The notes beneath the pieces were generated by a model. It was given only the letters and a program-made list of their open reading frames with translations, ran no database searches and was not told the DNA's origin. DNA of 51,177 nt from Alphaproteobacteria bacterium (GTDB lineage Bacteria > Pseudomonadota > Alphaproteobacteria > Kiloniellales > DSM-21159). A program made the translations under genes and the position numbers. The DNA is taken from the NCBI GenBank assembly GCA_030433005.1, contig JAUILQ010000042.1:1-51177 (forward strand). The letters run 5' to 3'. This document shows, in pieces, positions 1-10,675 of the stretch. Every line of letters begins with the position of its first letter. Position 1 is the stretch's first letter.

Positions 1-1065
1 GCCCGCCAGGCCGACGGCGACGGCGCCGCGTTGCAGGGCGAGCGGCTTGCGGCGGTCCTGGCCGTGGTCGCCGAGGGCCTGGTCGTGGTCACCGACAGCG
101 GCCTGGTCAGCCTGGTCAACGCGGCGGCGCGGCGGCGGCTCGACGCACAGCGGGTCGCCGTCGGCACCAGCGTCTTCGCGGCCCTCGAGCGCGCTCCGCT
201 CCTTGCCGCCCGGCAGGCCGCCGAGGCCGCGGGCCGGCCGGTGCCCGTAACCCTGCGCACGGTCGAGGGCGCCCCGCTGCGGGCGAGCGTCGCCGACCTC
301 GGGTCGCACAACGGGCTGGTGCTCTGCCTGCCCGAGGCGACCGCGACCTCGCCGGACGGCGAGCCGCAGCCCGGCGCCGGGCCGGTGCTCGAGCACGACC
401 TGGCGCTGCACGACGCAGTCCCGGCGATGACGCCGGTCGCGGACGACACGCCCCTCGAATCGCTGTCGGCGCTGGTGCTCGACAGCGAGACAACCGGCCT
501 GGAGGTCGCCGAGGCGCGGGTCGTGTCGCTCGGCGCCGTTCGGCTGCAGGGGCGGCGTCTCTATCCCCACGCCAACCTCGACTGCCTGGTCCGGCCGGAT
601 GTGCCGATCCCCGCGGGCTCGACGAAGGTCCACGGGATCGGCGACGCGCTGGTCGCCGAGGCGCCGCCGATCGCCGAGCTGCTGCCGCGGCTCGAGGCGC
701 TGCTCGGGCCGGGCGCCGTGATCGGCCACAACATCGGCTTCGACCTGACGGTCCTGGCCAACGAGGCGGCGCGCTGCGGCCGGACCTGGCAGGCGCCGCC
801 GTCGCTCGACACCGGCCTGCTCATGGCGGCGCTGGAGCCGGGCCTCAAGGAGCTCGACCTGGAGCGCATCGCGGCGCGGCTCGGCGTCGCCGTCGAAGGC
901 CGCCACACCGCGCTCGGCGACGCCCTGGTCACCGCCGAGATCTACCTGCGCCTGCTGCCGCGCCTGGCCGACGCGGGAGTGCGGACCTTCGGCGAGGCGC
1001 GGGCCTTCGCCGCCGGCGCCGGCCGGCTGCGCGCCCGGCAGCAAGCGGCCGGCTGGCGGCACTGA
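1..1065 (+). CDS. PAS-like / DEDDh 3'-5' exonuclease, 5' end cut by window
   Basis: The reading frame is open from base 1, so the gene starts upstream; the first in-window start-like codon (TTG at 31) is probably internal. The C-terminal half is a DnaQ/polymerase III epsilon-type exonuclease. Exo I is DSETTG (about 481-500), Exo II is GHNIGFDL (about 724), and Exo III is HTALGDA (about 904). These carry the acidic residues that bind two metal ions, and the His/Asp of the DEDDh class. Before it lies a short PAS-like segment (VLAVVAEGLVVV, then VNAAARRRL). Exonucleases of this type cleave 3' ends of DNA or RNA; the fused sensor suggests a signalling or regulatory protein rather than a replicase proofreading subunit. 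The stop lies 7 bases before the next gene, so the two are probably cotranscribed. The exonuclease assignment is strong; the biological substrate is unknown. Confidence 0.88.
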   Translation, partial: ARQADGDGAALQGERLAAVLAVVAEGLVVVTDSGLVSLVNAAARRRLDAQRVAVGTSVFAALERAPLLAARQAAEAAGRPVPVTLRTVEGAPLRASVADLGSHNGLVLCLPEATATSPDGEPQPGAGPVLEHDLALHDAVPAMTPVADDTPLESLSALVLDSETTGLEVAEARVVSLGAVRLQGRRLYPHANLDCLVRPDVPIPAGSTKVHGIGDALVAEAPPIAELLPRLEALLGPGAVIGHNIGFDLTVLANEAARCGRTWQAPPSLDTGLLMAALEPGLKELDLERIAARLGVAVEGRHTALGDALVTAEIYLRLLPRLADAGVRTFGEARAFAAGAGRLRARQQAAGWRH

Positions 1066-1072
1066 GGGGGCG

Positions 1073-2509
1073 ATGGACCGCAGCGTGCTGGAGCGCCTCG
1101 ACGCCTTTCCCTACCGCCACCGCGTCGCCGACGTCATGGCCGGCGCGCCGGCCGCGGTGCCGGCCGGCGCCAGCCTGCTGGAGGCGGCGCGCGAGCTGCG
1201 CGCCTGCGGCGAGAGCGCGATCTTCGTCGACACCGCGGGCGACGCCGGCGGGCCCGGCATCCTGACCGAGCGCGACCTCGTGCAGCGCCTGGCGGAGGAC
1301 GGCGCGGCGGCGCTGGCGACGACCGCCGGCCAGGCGATGTCGACGCCGCTGGTCGGCGTCGAGCCCGACAGCTTCCTGTTCGTCGCCATCGGCCGCATGG
1401 CCCGCCTGCGCCTGCGCCATCTGGCGGTGCTCGATCCCGACGGGCGGCCGGTCGGCCTGCTGACCGCCCGCCGGCTGCTGCGCCAGCGCGCCAGCGAGGC
1501 GCTGCTGGTCGGCGACGCCGTCGGCGCCGCCGCGGGCACGGCCGAGCTGCGCGCCGTGCAGGACGGCCTGCCGGCGCTCGCCGAGGCCCTGCTCGCCGAG
1601 GCGGTCGAGGCGCCCGACGTCGCCGGCGTGATCTCGGCGGTGCTGCGCGATATCTCGGCGCGCGCCGTCGCGCTCGCCGCCGCCGAGACCGAGGCGGCGC
1701 GCGGTCCGGCGCCGGCGCCCTGGGCCTATCTGGTGCTCGGCTCCGGCGGGCGCGGCGAGTCGCTGCTCTCGGCCGACCAGGACAACGCCCTGGTGCACGG
1801 CGGCGGCGCGGCCGAGGACGGCTGGTTCGCGGCGCTCGGCGAGCGCGCCTCGGCGATCCTCGACGAGGCCGGGATCCCCTACTGCAAGGGCGGCGTGATG
1901 GCGGCGCGGCCGGCCTGGCGCCACGGACTGGCGGACTGGCGGGAGACGCTCGAGAGCTGGGCGGCGCGCGCCGAGGGCGAGAACCTGCTCGCGGTGGACA
2001 TCTTCTACGACTTCCGGCGGGTCCACGGCGACGCCGGCCTGGCCGCGGCGCTGCGCGCGGCGGCGACCGAGACGGCGCGGCGGCCGATGCTGCCGCGCAT
2101 GATGGCGCAGGAGCTGGAGCCGCTGCGTGCGCCGCTGACGCTGCTCGGCGGCTTCCGCGAGCGCGACGGCCGCCTCGACCTCAAGCTGCACGGTCTTTTC
2201 CCGATCGTCGCCGGCGCGCGCGCCATGGCCCTGCGCCGCGGCATCGAGGCGACCTCGAGCGCCGAGCGGCTGCAGGCGGTCGCCGCCGAGGGCCTGCTCG
2301 GCGAGCGGGACCTGGCGGCGCTGCTCGAGGCCCGGCGCCTGTTCATGGAGCTGATCCTGCGGCAGCAGCTGCGCGACCTGCGCACCGGCGGCAGCCCGGG
2401 CACCGCCGTCGAGACCGGCCCCCTCGCGGCGCCGGTCCGCGACCGCCTGCGCCGGGCCCTGCGCCAGGTGGCGACGCTGCACCGCACGGTCGTCGACGCC
2501 CTGGGCTGA
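1073..2509 (+). CDS. CBS-pair / DUF294 putative nucleotidyltransferase
   Basis: This is a 478-residue cytoplasmic protein. Residues about 15-145 form two CBS motifs (ILTERDLVQRL and VGLLTARRLLRQR), which usually bind adenine nucleotides. They are followed by a DUF294 nucleotidyltransferase-like domain whose core GSGGRGESLLSADQDNAL (about residues 223-240) matches the GS-x-D-x-D pattern of the polymerase-beta superfamily. A helical DUF294_C domain fills the rest. The ATG at 1073 follows a GAGGGGG ribosome-binding site that overlaps the end of the upstream exonuclease gene. The architecture resembles bacterial PII-uridylyltransferase-like sensors of unknown target. From memory, this exonuclease/CBS-DUF294 pair often lies near sodium:acetate symporter genes. 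Family assignment is firm; substrate is not known. Confidence 0.9.
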   Translation: MDRSVLERLDAFPYRHRVADVMAGAPAAVPAGASLLEAARELRACGESAIFVDTAGDAGGPGILTERDLVQRLAEDGAAALATTAGQAMSTPLVGVEPDSFLFVAIGRMARLRLRHLAVLDPDGRPVGLLTARRLLRQRASEALLVGDAVGAAAGTAELRAVQDGLPALAEALLAEAVEAPDVAGVISAVLRDISARAVALAAAETEAARGPAPAPWAYLVLGSGGRGESLLSADQDNALVHGGGAAEDGWFAALGERASAILDEAGIPYCKGGVMAARPAWRHGLADWRETLESWAARAEGENLLAVDIFYDFRRVHGDAGLAAALRAAATETARRPMLPRMMAQELEPLRAPLTLLGGFRERDGRLDLKLHGLFPIVAGARAMALRRGIEATSSAERLQAVAAEGLLGERDLAALLEARRLFMELILRQQLRDLRTGGSPGTAVETGPLAAPVRDRLRRALRQVATLHRTVVDALG

Positions 2510-2530
2510 ACCGAAGGCCCGGGGGGCGGC

Positions 2531-2561
2531 TTGACGACCAGAGCGACCGCCCCCTTATAGC
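2531..2561 (+). promoter_or_regulatory. candidate promoter for ettA with overlapping inverted repeat
   Basis: TTGACG at 2531 and TATAGC at 2556 are separated by 19 bases, which is slightly long for a sigma70 promoter. An 8-bp perfect inverted repeat (GGGGGCGG at 2522-2529, CCGCCCCC at 2547-2554) brackets the -35 element. It could be the upstream gene's terminator stem (no T tract follows) or an operator. Assignment is by eye only. Confidence 0.3.
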
Positions 2562-2708
2562 GGTGGGACGACCCGGGCTGCGTTCAGGCGGCCTGCGGCC
2601 ATTGACCCGCGGCACGCCCTCTGTAGGATGCCGCGCGATTTCGATCCCGACAGATTCCGATACCGGCCTCACGACCCGCGCCGGCGGGTCCAAGCGCGAG
2701 GGGAGCCC

Positions 2709-4382
<1,674 letters not shown>

Positions 4383-4402
4383 TTTCGAGCGGCTTCGCCG
4401 CC

Positions 4403-4483
4403 GGCACCGGCCCGCACCCCCGCCCGGCCACCCATTCCAGGAACCTGCCGTTGGGTGGCCGGGCGGGGGAGCGGGCCGGTGCC
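4403..4483. repeat. dispersed palindromic repeat, copy A (32-bp arms, 17-nt loop)
   Basis: The left arm (4403-4434) and right arm (4452-4483) are inverted repeats matching at 31 of 32 positions, around the loop 4435-4451. The one mismatch is A-A (left position 14, right position 19). The element sits between ettA and the thioesterase gene, both on the plus strand. A second copy is at 37573-37652. There is no T tract, so it is more likely a REP/BIME-like repeat than a simple terminator, although an RNA hairpin would form. Confidence 0.85.
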
Positions 4484-4509
4484 GCGCCGAGCGGAGCGAG
4501 GCGACCGCG

Positions 4510-5244
4510 ATGACTCCTCCCGCCCGGCACCGCGTCCGCTTTCCCGTGCGGGTCTACGAGGCCGGGCCGGACGGCCGGGCCAGCCTGCCGACCCTGGCCA
4601 ACTGGCTGCAGCAGGCCGCCGCCGAGCATGCCGACGCCCTGGGCCTCGGCATGGCGCGCATGGCCGAGGCCAGGCTCTTCTGGGTCATGGCCCGGCAGTA
4701 CCTGGAGCTGACGGAGCTGCCGCCGGCCGAGGAGACGGTCACGGTCGAGACCTGGCCGCAGGCGATGCAGCGCGGCGCCTTCCGCCGGCGCTACCGCGTC
4801 ACCGGCGCCGACGGCCGCGGCCTCGCCGAGGCGGTCGCGCTCTGGATGGTCTTCGATCCCGAGACCCGCGCCGCCGTGCCGGCGCCCGACTGGATGGCCG
4901 CGCGCGTCACTTTCGACGGCGGCGAGCCGCTGGAGTTCCCGACGCGCAGCATTCCGGCGCTCCGCGAGCCGACGCGGCGCAGCGCCATCCTGACCCGCGC
5001 CTCCGACCTCGACGCCAACGGCCACGTCAACAACGCCCACCTGATGGCCTGGCTGCTGGAGCCGCTGGCCGGCCCGGACGGCGGGCCGGTGGTGCCGCGC
5101 CGCCTCGACGTGCTGTTCCGCGCCGAGGTCGCCGCCGGCCGGACCCTGGCGGCCCGGGCCGGCGAGCTCGAGCCGGGCCGCTGGCGGCTCAGCCTCGAGG
5201 ACGATGAGGGCCGCGAGTATGCGCGCGGCGAGGCGCTGCTGTAG
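4510..5244 (+). CDS. Acyl-ACP thioesterase family protein (double hot-dog)
   Basis: This 244-residue protein has the double hot-dog layout of bacterial FatA/FatB-like acyl-ACP thioesterases (PF01643). The N-terminal half carries the helix segment LANWLQQAAAEHADALG. The C-terminal half carries DLDANGHVNNAHL (residues 166-178), the conserved D-x-N-x-H-V-N-N motif that includes the catalytic Asn and His. The family hydrolyses acyl-acyl carrier protein to free fatty acid in the cytoplasm. The gene starts 26 bases after palindromic repeat copy A, with weak Shine-Dalgarno-like purines (GGAGCGAGG) upstream. It converges on the metallophosphoesterase gene 14 bases beyond its stop. Chain-length preference cannot be read from the sequence. 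Confidence 0.88.
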   Translation: MTPPARHRVRFPVRVYEAGPDGRASLPTLANWLQQAAAEHADALGLGMARMAEARLFWVMARQYLELTELPPAEETVTVETWPQAMQRGAFRRRYRVTGADGRGLAEAVALWMVFDPETRAAVPAPDWMAARVTFDGGEPLEFPTRSIPALREPTRRSAILTRASDLDANGHVNNAHLMAWLLEPLAGPDGGPVVPRRLDVLFRAEVAAGRTLAARAGELEPGRWRLSLEDDEGREYARGEALL

Positions 5245-5258
5245 GGGGCCGGCCCGGC

Positions 5259-6116
5259 TCAGGCCGGCGCGAGAGCCAGCCCTTCCAGCTCCTCTGCCGT
5301 CTGCGCCGCCTCGGCGGCCTCGGAATCGAGCGGGAACCTGAGGCTGTCGTCGAGGAAGGCGTGGTTGTGCACGACCACGGCGTCGGGGCTGGCCAGCACG
5401 ATGCCGTAGGCCGGCGGCTCGTGGCTGCCGGGCACGGCTTCGGGCTCCTCGAACTGCAGCTGCACCTGGTGGCTGGTGCCCGGCAGGGTCGAGCAGGGGA
5501 TGCCGCGCCAGGAGCCGCAGATCGGCCGGTGGACATGACCGTAGAACAGGTGGCGGATGCGCGGATGGCCCTGCAGAGCCTGCCAGAAGGCCTCGGCGTT
5601 TAGCAGGCGGATGCGGTCCATGCCCGGCACGCCGACGTCGAAGGGCGCGTGGTGCAGGAACAGGAAGAGGTCGCGCCCGCGGAAGCGCTCGACCTGCCCG
5701 GCCAGCCAGTCCAGCCGGTCCTCGCAGAGCAGGCCGCCGTGGGTGCCCTCGGTCAGGCTGTCGAGCATCAGCATGACGCCGGCCTCGGTCTCGACGGCGT
5801 ACTGCACGAAGCCTGCCGGGTCGGTCGGCGTCTCCGGGAAGACCTCGAGGAAGGCGGCGCGGTCGTCGTGGTTGCCGAGCACCAGGTGGCAGGGCATCGG
5901 CAGCGGCGCCAGTACCTCGCGTAGCGCCGCGTAGGCGCCCGGCTGGCCCCAGTGGGTCAGGTCGCCGGTGATCGCGACGAAGGCGGCGTCGGCGTGGCGC
6001 CGCGCGATGTCGCCGACCGCCGCGGCCAGGCGCGCCCGCGGATCGAGCCCGTAGAGGCGGCGCGGCGCCGCAACCAGGTGGGTGTCGGTGACGTGGATGA
6101 ACTTGAGCGCGGTCAT
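5259..6116 (-). CDS. Metallophosphoesterase, CpdA-like cyclic nucleotide phosphodiesterase family
   Basis: This 285-residue class III phosphodiesterase has all five metal-binding motifs: D11-x-H13 (HVTDTHL), GDLTH (51-55), GNHD (81-84), HH (155-156) and GHVH (193-196). These positions coordinate a binuclear Fe/Mn centre that hydrolyses phosphodiesters. Sequence around LVLGNHDDR and YGHVHRPI is typical of the CpdA (3',5'-cAMP phosphodiesterase) group, but the true substrate could be another phosphodiester. The ATG at 6114-6116 overlaps the upstream HAD gene's stop (ATGA), so the two are translationally coupled. A longer upstream open frame is only antisense-like shadow sequence over the HAD gene and was not used. 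Confidence 0.87.
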   Translation of the reverse strand: MTALKFIHVTDTHLVAAPRRLYGLDPRARLAAAVGDIARRHADAAFVAITGDLTHWGQPGAYAALREVLAPLPMPCHLVLGNHDDRAAFLEVFPETPTDPAGFVQYAVETEAGVMLMLDSLTEGTHGGLLCEDRLDWLAGQVERFRGRDLFLFLHHAPFDVGVPGMDRIRLLNAEAFWQALQGHPRIRHLFYGHVHRPICGSWRGIPCSTLPGTSHQVQLQFEEPEAVPGSHEPPAYGIVLASPDAVVVHNHAFLDDSLRFPLDSEAAEAAQTAEELEGLALAPA

Positions 6117-6883
6117 GCGGCGGCTCCGGTGGCTGGCAGCAGGGCGGCGAGGTCGGGGGCGGCGGCGGCCGGCGCCGCGCCGATCAGGATCGCCGGCATG
6201 CCGAGCGCGGTCGCGCCGGCGATGTCGGTCGCCGGATTGTCGCCGATCATCACGGCGCGCGCCGCGTCGCGCACGCCGGCGCGGGCCAGGGCGGCGCGGA
6301 ACAGCAGCGGCTCCGGCTTGCCGACGACGAGCGGTTCGCAGCCGGTCGGGGCGACGGCGCGCACTGCGGCCAGCAGCGCGCCGGTCTCGGGCACCGGCAC
6401 GCCGTCGGCGCCGGGGTGGGTGAGGTCCGGGTTGGCCGCGACCAGCGCCGCGCCCTCCTTCAGGGCGCCGGCGATACGCTGGAGCCGGGCGTAGGAGAAG
6501 GTCAGGTCGCGGCACAGCAGCACGACCTCCGGGTCCTGCTGGGTGAGCTGCAGGCCGGCGGCGCGGGCGCGCGCCGCCAGGGTCGCGCTGCCGGCGAGCA
6601 GCAGGCGCGCGCCCGGCCAGCGCTCGGCGACCAGCTGCACGGCCAGCTCGCCGGCCAGCACGATGCGCCCGGGCGCCAGCGCCAGACCGCCGGCGCGCAG
6701 CTGGGCGGCGAGCTGCGGGGCGTCCTCGGTCGAGTTGTTGGAGACCACGACGAGCCGCTCGCCGAGCGCGCCGGCAAGCTCGGCGGCACCGGGCAGCGGC
6801 GCGTTGCCGGTGGCGAGGCAGCCGTCGAGGTCGGCGAGGACCACTTCGGCGGCGCGGATGCGATCCCAGGCGAGCAGGCTCAT
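6113..6883 (-). CDS. HAD-superfamily hydrolase, NagD-like (class IIA)
   Basis: This 256-residue phosphatase has the HAD nucleophile motif I DLDGCLATG (D18, D20), motif II VSNNST (about 48-52), the lysine of VVGKPEP, and the metal-binding motif IV MIGDNPATD. The arrangement, with a cap between motifs II and III, matches class IIA enzymes such as NagD, p-nitrophenyl phosphatase and 2-phosphoglycolate phosphatase. It likely dephosphorylates a small cytoplasmic metabolite. Its stop overlaps the start of the phosphodiesterase by four bases, suggesting the two proteins act in one pathway, possibly successive phosphate removal; that link is inference. Confidence 0.85.
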   Translation of the reverse strand: MSLLAWDRIRAAEVVLADLDGCLATGNAPLPGAAELAGALGERLVVVSNNSTEDAPQLAAQLRAGGLALAPGRIVLAGELAVQLVAERWPGARLLLAGSATLAARARAAGLQLTQQDPEVVLLCRDLTFSYARLQRIAGALKEGAALVAANPDLTHPGADGVPVPETGALLAAVRAVAPTGCEPLVVGKPEPLLFRAALARAGVRDAARAVMIGDNPATDIAGATALGMPAILIGAAPAAAAPDLAALLPATGAAA

Positions 6884-6953
6884 AGGCAGGCCTTCTCCCA
6901 GGCTTTCGTGACAGCTGCAAGTACGGCCGGAAGACTTCCCAGAGGCCGGCCGT

Positions 6954-8066
6954 TCAGCGCTTGCGCGCGATCATCACCCGGCTGAAGAAGGCGCGATCCA
7001 CGCTGCCGGGCTCCAGGCCCGCGTCGCGCAGCAGGGCCTCGAGGTCGGCGCTCACGTAGCTCGAATGGTAGGGCTCGTGGAAGGCCACGGAGAAGTAGTC
7101 GAGCAGCGGGTCGTAGGGCGCGTGGTCGCCCTTCTGCAGGGAGTCGACGAAGAGGAACAGGCCGCCGGGGCGGAGCAGCCGGGTGACCTCCGTGAGCACC
7201 TGCACGCGCACCCGCGGCGGCAGCTCGTGGAACAGGTAGACCGCGGTGATCACGTCGAAGCTGGCGTCCGGCAGGCCGGTCTTCTCGGCCGGCGCCTGGA
7301 CGAACTCGGTGGCGCGCCAGGGCGCCAGCCGGCGGCGTGCGGCCTCCAGGTAGGCCGGGCTGAGGTCGAGAGCGGTGACCGGCAGGCGCGGCCAGTTGTC
7401 CTTGACGAAGGTCAGGAAGCGCCCGGTGCCGCAGCCCAGGTCGAGCAGCCGGCAGTGGGCGCTGCGCCGGCTGCGCAGGAAGGCCTCGAGCGGGACCAGG
7501 GCTTGGCGCCGCATGGCGTCGGCGCCGCCGACGAACAGCACCTCGACCTGATGGTCGTAGAGCTCGGCGGATTCGGCCGAGAGCCAGCCGTCGGTCTGGT
7601 AGTGGAAATTCTGCAGGTAGTAGCGCGGGTAGTCGCCTTCGTTTGCCAAGTCTTCGGGCGCCAGCGGCTCGGGCGGCGCGCGGTAGACCTCGTCGTGTCG
7701 GCGCGCGTGGCGGCGCTGCTCGACCCGCGGCAGGTCGCGCAGGTAGCGCCGGGCGCCGGCCAGCGCCCGCCAGGGCGCCTCGATCAGGTCGTGCGGCGGG
7801 CGGTAGAGGCCGGCCTCGATGTTGCGCCAGTCGCGCTCCAGCAGGTCCCGCAGGTCGCGGATCACGTAGGGCAGGCCGGGCCCGCTGCCTTCGATCGGCC
7901 GCTTCGGCTTGACCGGGGTCGTCAGGCGCTGCGACAGCGCGTACTGGCCCCAGTAGGCGAGGACGCGGGCGCCCTGGCCGAGCGCGTAGGCGGCCTGCAG
8001 CGCCGGGCGCCGGCGCGCCGCTGCGCTTCCGGCCGGATCCGGTCGGACGTCGTCGGGACTGCTCAT
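6954..8066 (-). CDS. Class I SAM-dependent methyltransferase
   Basis: This is a 370-residue protein from the ATG at 8066. Residues 1-170 are a helical N-terminal extension with no motif I recognise (PRYYLQNFHYQTDGWLS just before the catalytic domain). Residues about 175-370 form a Rossmann methyltransferase: motif I LLDLGCGTG (207-215), motif II VTALDLSP, and motif IV DVITAVYLFHELP. The segment LLRPGGLFLFVDSLQKGD resembles UbiE/COQ5-like enzymes. The N-terminal part suggests a specialised substrate, perhaps a lipid or quinone. The frame is open to an ATG at 8132; the extra 22 residues look unlike coding sequence and would crowd the divergent spacer, so the shorter start is preferred, without a clear ribosome-binding site to prove it. 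Confidence 0.82.
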   Translation of the reverse strand: MSSPDDVRPDPAGSAAARRRPALQAAYALGQGARVLAYWGQYALSQRLTTPVKPKRPIEGSGPGLPYVIRDLRDLLERDWRNIEAGLYRPPHDLIEAPWRALAGARRYLRDLPRVEQRRHARRHDEVYRAPPEPLAPEDLANEGDYPRYYLQNFHYQTDGWLSAESAELYDHQVEVLFVGGADAMRRQALVPLEAFLRSRRSAHCRLLDLGCGTGRFLTFVKDNWPRLPVTALDLSPAYLEAARRRLAPWRATEFVQAPAEKTGLPDASFDVITAVYLFHELPPRVRVQVLTEVTRLLRPGGLFLFVDSLQKGDHAPYDPLLDYFSVAFHEPYHSSYVSADLEALLRDAGLEPGSVDRAFFSRVMIARKR

Positions 8067-8158
8067 CGATCCACAAGACTGGGAGCGCGGTGCCTTGGCG
8101 TCAATCGTTACGCGTCCTAGGTTAGAAAGCATGACAACCCTTTCCTGCAGGTAGCGGC

Positions 8159-8704
8159 ATGGCGAGTCGGGCAGCGAGGCCGGGGCCGCGCGCGGACGTC
8201 CGTGCCGAGGCCCGCGCGGCGGCGGCGCCGCGTGGAGCGGTTCGGGAATCGGTCTGGGACTACCCCCGTCCGCCGCGCCTCGAGCGGGTCGCGGAGCGGC
8301 TGAGAGTCGTGCTCGACGGCGAGATCCTGGCCGAGACGGAGCAGGGCTGGCGGGTCCTGGAGACGAGCCACCCGCCGACCTACTACTTTCCGCCGACGGC
8401 GGTGCGCCGCGACCTGCTGGTGCCGGCGCCGGGCCGCACGCTCTGCGAGTTCAAGGGCCAGGCGCACTACTGGACCGCCGAGACCGGCGGCCGGCGGGTC
8501 GAGAGCGTCGCCTGGAGCTATCCGGACCCCTGGGGCCGCTTCCGGCCGATCACCGACCACTTCGCCTTCTACGCCAGCCGCGTCGACGCCTGCTGGGTCG
8601 GCGACGACCCGGTGCACCCGCAGGAGGGCGATTTCTACGGCGGCTGGATCACCGAGCGCGTCGCCGGCCCCTTCAAGGGCGCGCCCGGCACGCGCTTCTG
8701 GTAG
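8159..8704 (+). CDS. DUF427 domain-containing protein
   Basis: This 181-residue cytoplasmic protein has one DUF427 domain (about residues 28-180). Family hallmarks seen are ESVWDYPRPP, an ETSHPPTYYFPP segment, FKGQAHYW and VAWSYPDP, with DHFAFYASRVD near the end. The domain is a compact beta fold of unknown biochemical role; some members carry two copies, this one has one. The N-terminal 25 residues are Arg/Ala-rich and may be disordered or not translated. It is divergent from the methyltransferase gene across a 92-base spacer. No function is proposed. Confidence 0.85.
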   Translation: MASRAARPGPRADVRAEARAAAAPRGAVRESVWDYPRPPRLERVAERLRVVLDGEILAETEQGWRVLETSHPPTYYFPPTAVRRDLLVPAPGRTLCEFKGQAHYWTAETGGRRVESVAWSYPDPWGRFRPITDHFAFYASRVDACWVGDDPVHPQEGDFYGGWITERVAGPFKGAPGTRFW

Positions 8705-8727
8705 CCGGCGGCCACGGCCGTCCGGGT

Positions 8728-9430
<703 letters not shown>

Positions 9431-9444
<14 letters not shown>

Positions 9445-10675
9445 GGATGATCTCCACCGGGTCGACGCGGGCCGCCTTGCGCGCCGGCAGCAGGGCCGCG
9501 AGGCCGGAGGCGAGGATCGCCACGGCGGCGGCGATCAGGTAGTTGGCGAAGCCGCGCTCCAGCTTGAAGCCCTCGGAGCGCATGAAGCCCTCGATGTTGA
9601 AGCGCACCGAGGCGAGCAGCTCGATCAGGCCGTAGCCGATCGCCCAGCCGAGCAGCGAGCCGACGAGGCCGACGATCAGGCCCTGCAGCAGGAAGATCGT
9701 CTCGACGTCGTGGGACTCCAGCCCGATCGACTTCAGGATGGCGATGTCGCGCGTCTTCTCCAGCACGACGGTCGAGACGATGTTGAAGATGCCGAAGGCC
9801 GCGACGATCAGGATCGCCGAGGTCGTCGAGTACATGATCGCGTTCTGGATCACGAAGATGCCCAGGACGTTGCGGTTGCTCTCTTCCCAGGATTCCGTGC
9901 GGTAGCCGTAGCGCGCCTCGAGCCGTCGCGCGACCGCCTCGGCGCGCGCCACGTCGTCGAGGCGCAGGCGGATCTCGTTGACCACGTTGGGCCGGTTCTG
10001 CAGGACCTGCGCCTTCTTGAGCAGGCTGTAGGCCTGCCGCAGGTCCATCGTGGTGATGCCGGTCTCGAACAGCCCGACGATCTTCATCTTCATCACCACG
10101 CCGGCCGGCGACAGCGCGGTGACGCTGTCGCCGAGTCCGACGCCGAGCTTGTCCGCGAGGCCCTGGCCGAGGATCAGCGCGTTGGCGCTGCCGTAGAGCG
10201 CGTCGAGCGAGCCGGCGGTCAGGTCGCCCTCCAGGTTGGAGACGCGCCGCTCGCGCGGCGGCTGGATGCCGAGCAGCGCGGCCGAGACGTCCTTGCTGCC
10301 GTAGCGCAGGATCAGCTCGCCGGTCAGCACCGGCGCCGCCGCGACGCCGGGCAGGCGCTCGATCTCGGCGAGCCGGGCGAAGCCGTTCTTGATGCCGCGC
10401 GGCTCGTCCTTCGGCTTGACGCCGCCGAGGGCGATCGCAGCCTCGGGATAGCGAAGCGCGACCGGCTGCCGCGGCGGGGTGCGGTACTCGTCCTTCATGG
10501 CGACGTGCGGCGAGACGTCGATCACCTTGGCGACGAAGTACTGCTGGAAGCCCTGCATCAGCGCCGCGATGGCGACGAAGAAGCCGACGCCGAGCGCGAC
10601 GCCGACCAGCGAGACCGCGGCCTGGCGTCGGCGTCGCGCGATGTGCGACAGCGCGATGTCGACGGTCAGGCTCAC
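9431..10675 (-). CDS. ABC transporter permease, MacB/LolC (FtsX) family
   Basis: This is a 414-residue inner-membrane protein. One transmembrane segment lies near the N-terminus (AAVSLVGVALGVGFFVAI). A large periplasmic domain follows (about 45-275), then three more segments (ILIVAAFGIFNIVSTVVL, GLIVGLVGSLLGWAIGYGL, LIAAAVAILASGLAALL). The coupling segment EKTRDIAILKSIG after TM2 and PARKAARVDPVEIIRG at the C-terminus are FtsX/LolCE signatures. The GTG start at 10675 overlaps the adaptor's stop (GTGA), so translation is coupled. Longer upstream open sequence in this frame is only a shadow of the adaptor gene. Together with adaptor and ATPase it should form a tripartite periplasmic exporter; the substrate is unknown, and no outer-membrane partner is encoded nearby. 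Confidence 0.9.

Noticed and set aside
929..2482. 517-codon minus-strand frame over the CBS-DUF294 gene
   Set aside because: Arg/Ala/Gln-rich shadow; the plus-strand frame has clear CBS and nucleotidyltransferase motifs.
8105..8137. Divergent sigma70 promoter pair between methyltransferase and DUF427 genes
   Set aside because: TTGTCA on the minus strand has no -10 at 16-18 bases; TTGGCG/TAGGTT on the plus strand is too weak to call.
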